From contig CALDNM010000243.1 of NCBI GenBank assembly GCA_937915045.1, positions 1 through 6,176 of the forward strand: DNA of 6,176 nucleotides. Direction: 5' to 3'. The position numbers and the translations under genes are program-made. Positions 5,991 to 6,176 of this stretch are shown piece after piece (position 1 is the first letter of the stretch; every line of letters begins with the position of its first letter). The stretch is from an uncultured Clostridia bacterium (GTDB lineage Bacteria > Bacillota > Clostridia > Peptostreptococcales > Anaerovoracaceae). The notes beneath the pieces were generated by a model. That model was not told where the DNA came from. It ran no database searches and saw nothing but the letters and a program-made list of their open reading frames with translations.

Positions 5991-6176
5991 ATGGATACGA
6001 CTTATTTGTTTAAAGACCGCCCGGCGGAGGATCCGCTGGGACAGACTTCTGACCCGGCAGTGCTTCTTCAGGGGAAGCGCGGAGATATACACACACTGCT
6101 ATATGGTATTGCCGATGGAGAAAAGCATCCTGTGATGCTCATCCTTCATGGATTCCCGGGTACGGAAAAAAATCTT
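5991..6176 (+). CDS. Alpha/beta hydrolase, N-terminal part (cut by window end)
   Basis: The first 62 codons are present. The start has a strong Shine-Dalgarno (GGAGGT, 5980-5985). After about 45 residues comes a beta-strand, VMLILHGFPGTEKNL, with the HGFPG oxyanion-hole motif of alpha/beta hydrolases such as esterases and acyl-peptide-hydrolase-like enzymes. The catalytic Ser, Asp and His would lie beyond the window, so activity cannot be checked. No signal peptide is seen, so a cytosolic enzyme is likely. It begins 30 bp after the activase on the same strand with no strong terminator between, so it may belong to the GRE operon. A loose inverted repeat, CGATCA (5944-5949) with TGATCG (5969-5974) around an AT-rich loop, straddles the activase stop. 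Confidence 0.8.
   Translation, partial: MDTTYLFKDRPAEDPLGQTSDPAVLLQGKRGDIHTLLYGIADGEKHPVMLILHGFPGTEKNL

Overview
The window looks like an anaerobic Firmicute, probably a clostridial lineage. The signs are an oxygen-sensitive glycyl radical enzyme (GRE) with its radical-SAM activase, strong purine-rich Shine-Dalgarno sites, and frequent AGA (Arg) and ATA (Ile) codons in DNA of moderate GC content. A species cannot be named from the sequence alone.

Layout. Positions 1-187 hold a short leader and a 37-residue single-span membrane peptide gene. Positions 188-604 hold no convincing protein gene but contain a striking 118-bp structured inverted repeat (253-370), a possible promoter and a GC-rich leader hairpin. 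Positions 605-1747 encode a PLP-dependent alpha-oxoamine synthase, most like 2-amino-3-ketobutyrate CoA ligase (glycine C-acetyltransferase), with an unusually short N-terminus. Tail-to-tail with it, overlapping by 14 bp, is a minus-strand XRE-cupin regulator (1734-2306). A 262-bp divergent control region (2307-2568) follows, with a good sigma-A-type promoter facing right and two related TGTGC/GCACA palindromic sites, one near each gene. Rightward come the GRE (2569-4941), a 119-bp gap with a strong hairpin and a 12-bp perfect palindrome, the GRE activase (5061-5960), and the start of an alpha/beta hydrolase cut by the window edge (5991-6176).

How the parts fit. The activase would install the glycyl radical on Gly765 of the GRE, which then works through a thiyl radical on Cys433. 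The GRE is not an ordinary pyruvate formate-lyase because it lacks adjacent cysteines. It also lacks the Cys-x-Glu active-site signature of choline, glycerol, hydroxyproline, isethionate and arylacetate GREs, having Cys-Val-Val instead. Its substrate is therefore unassigned, and this is the most interesting point in the window. The XRE-cupin protein is the obvious candidate regulator, perhaps sensing a small-molecule substrate or product. Whether the KBL-like enzyme belongs to the same pathway is open: it lies next to the regulator but is transcribed from the opposite side.
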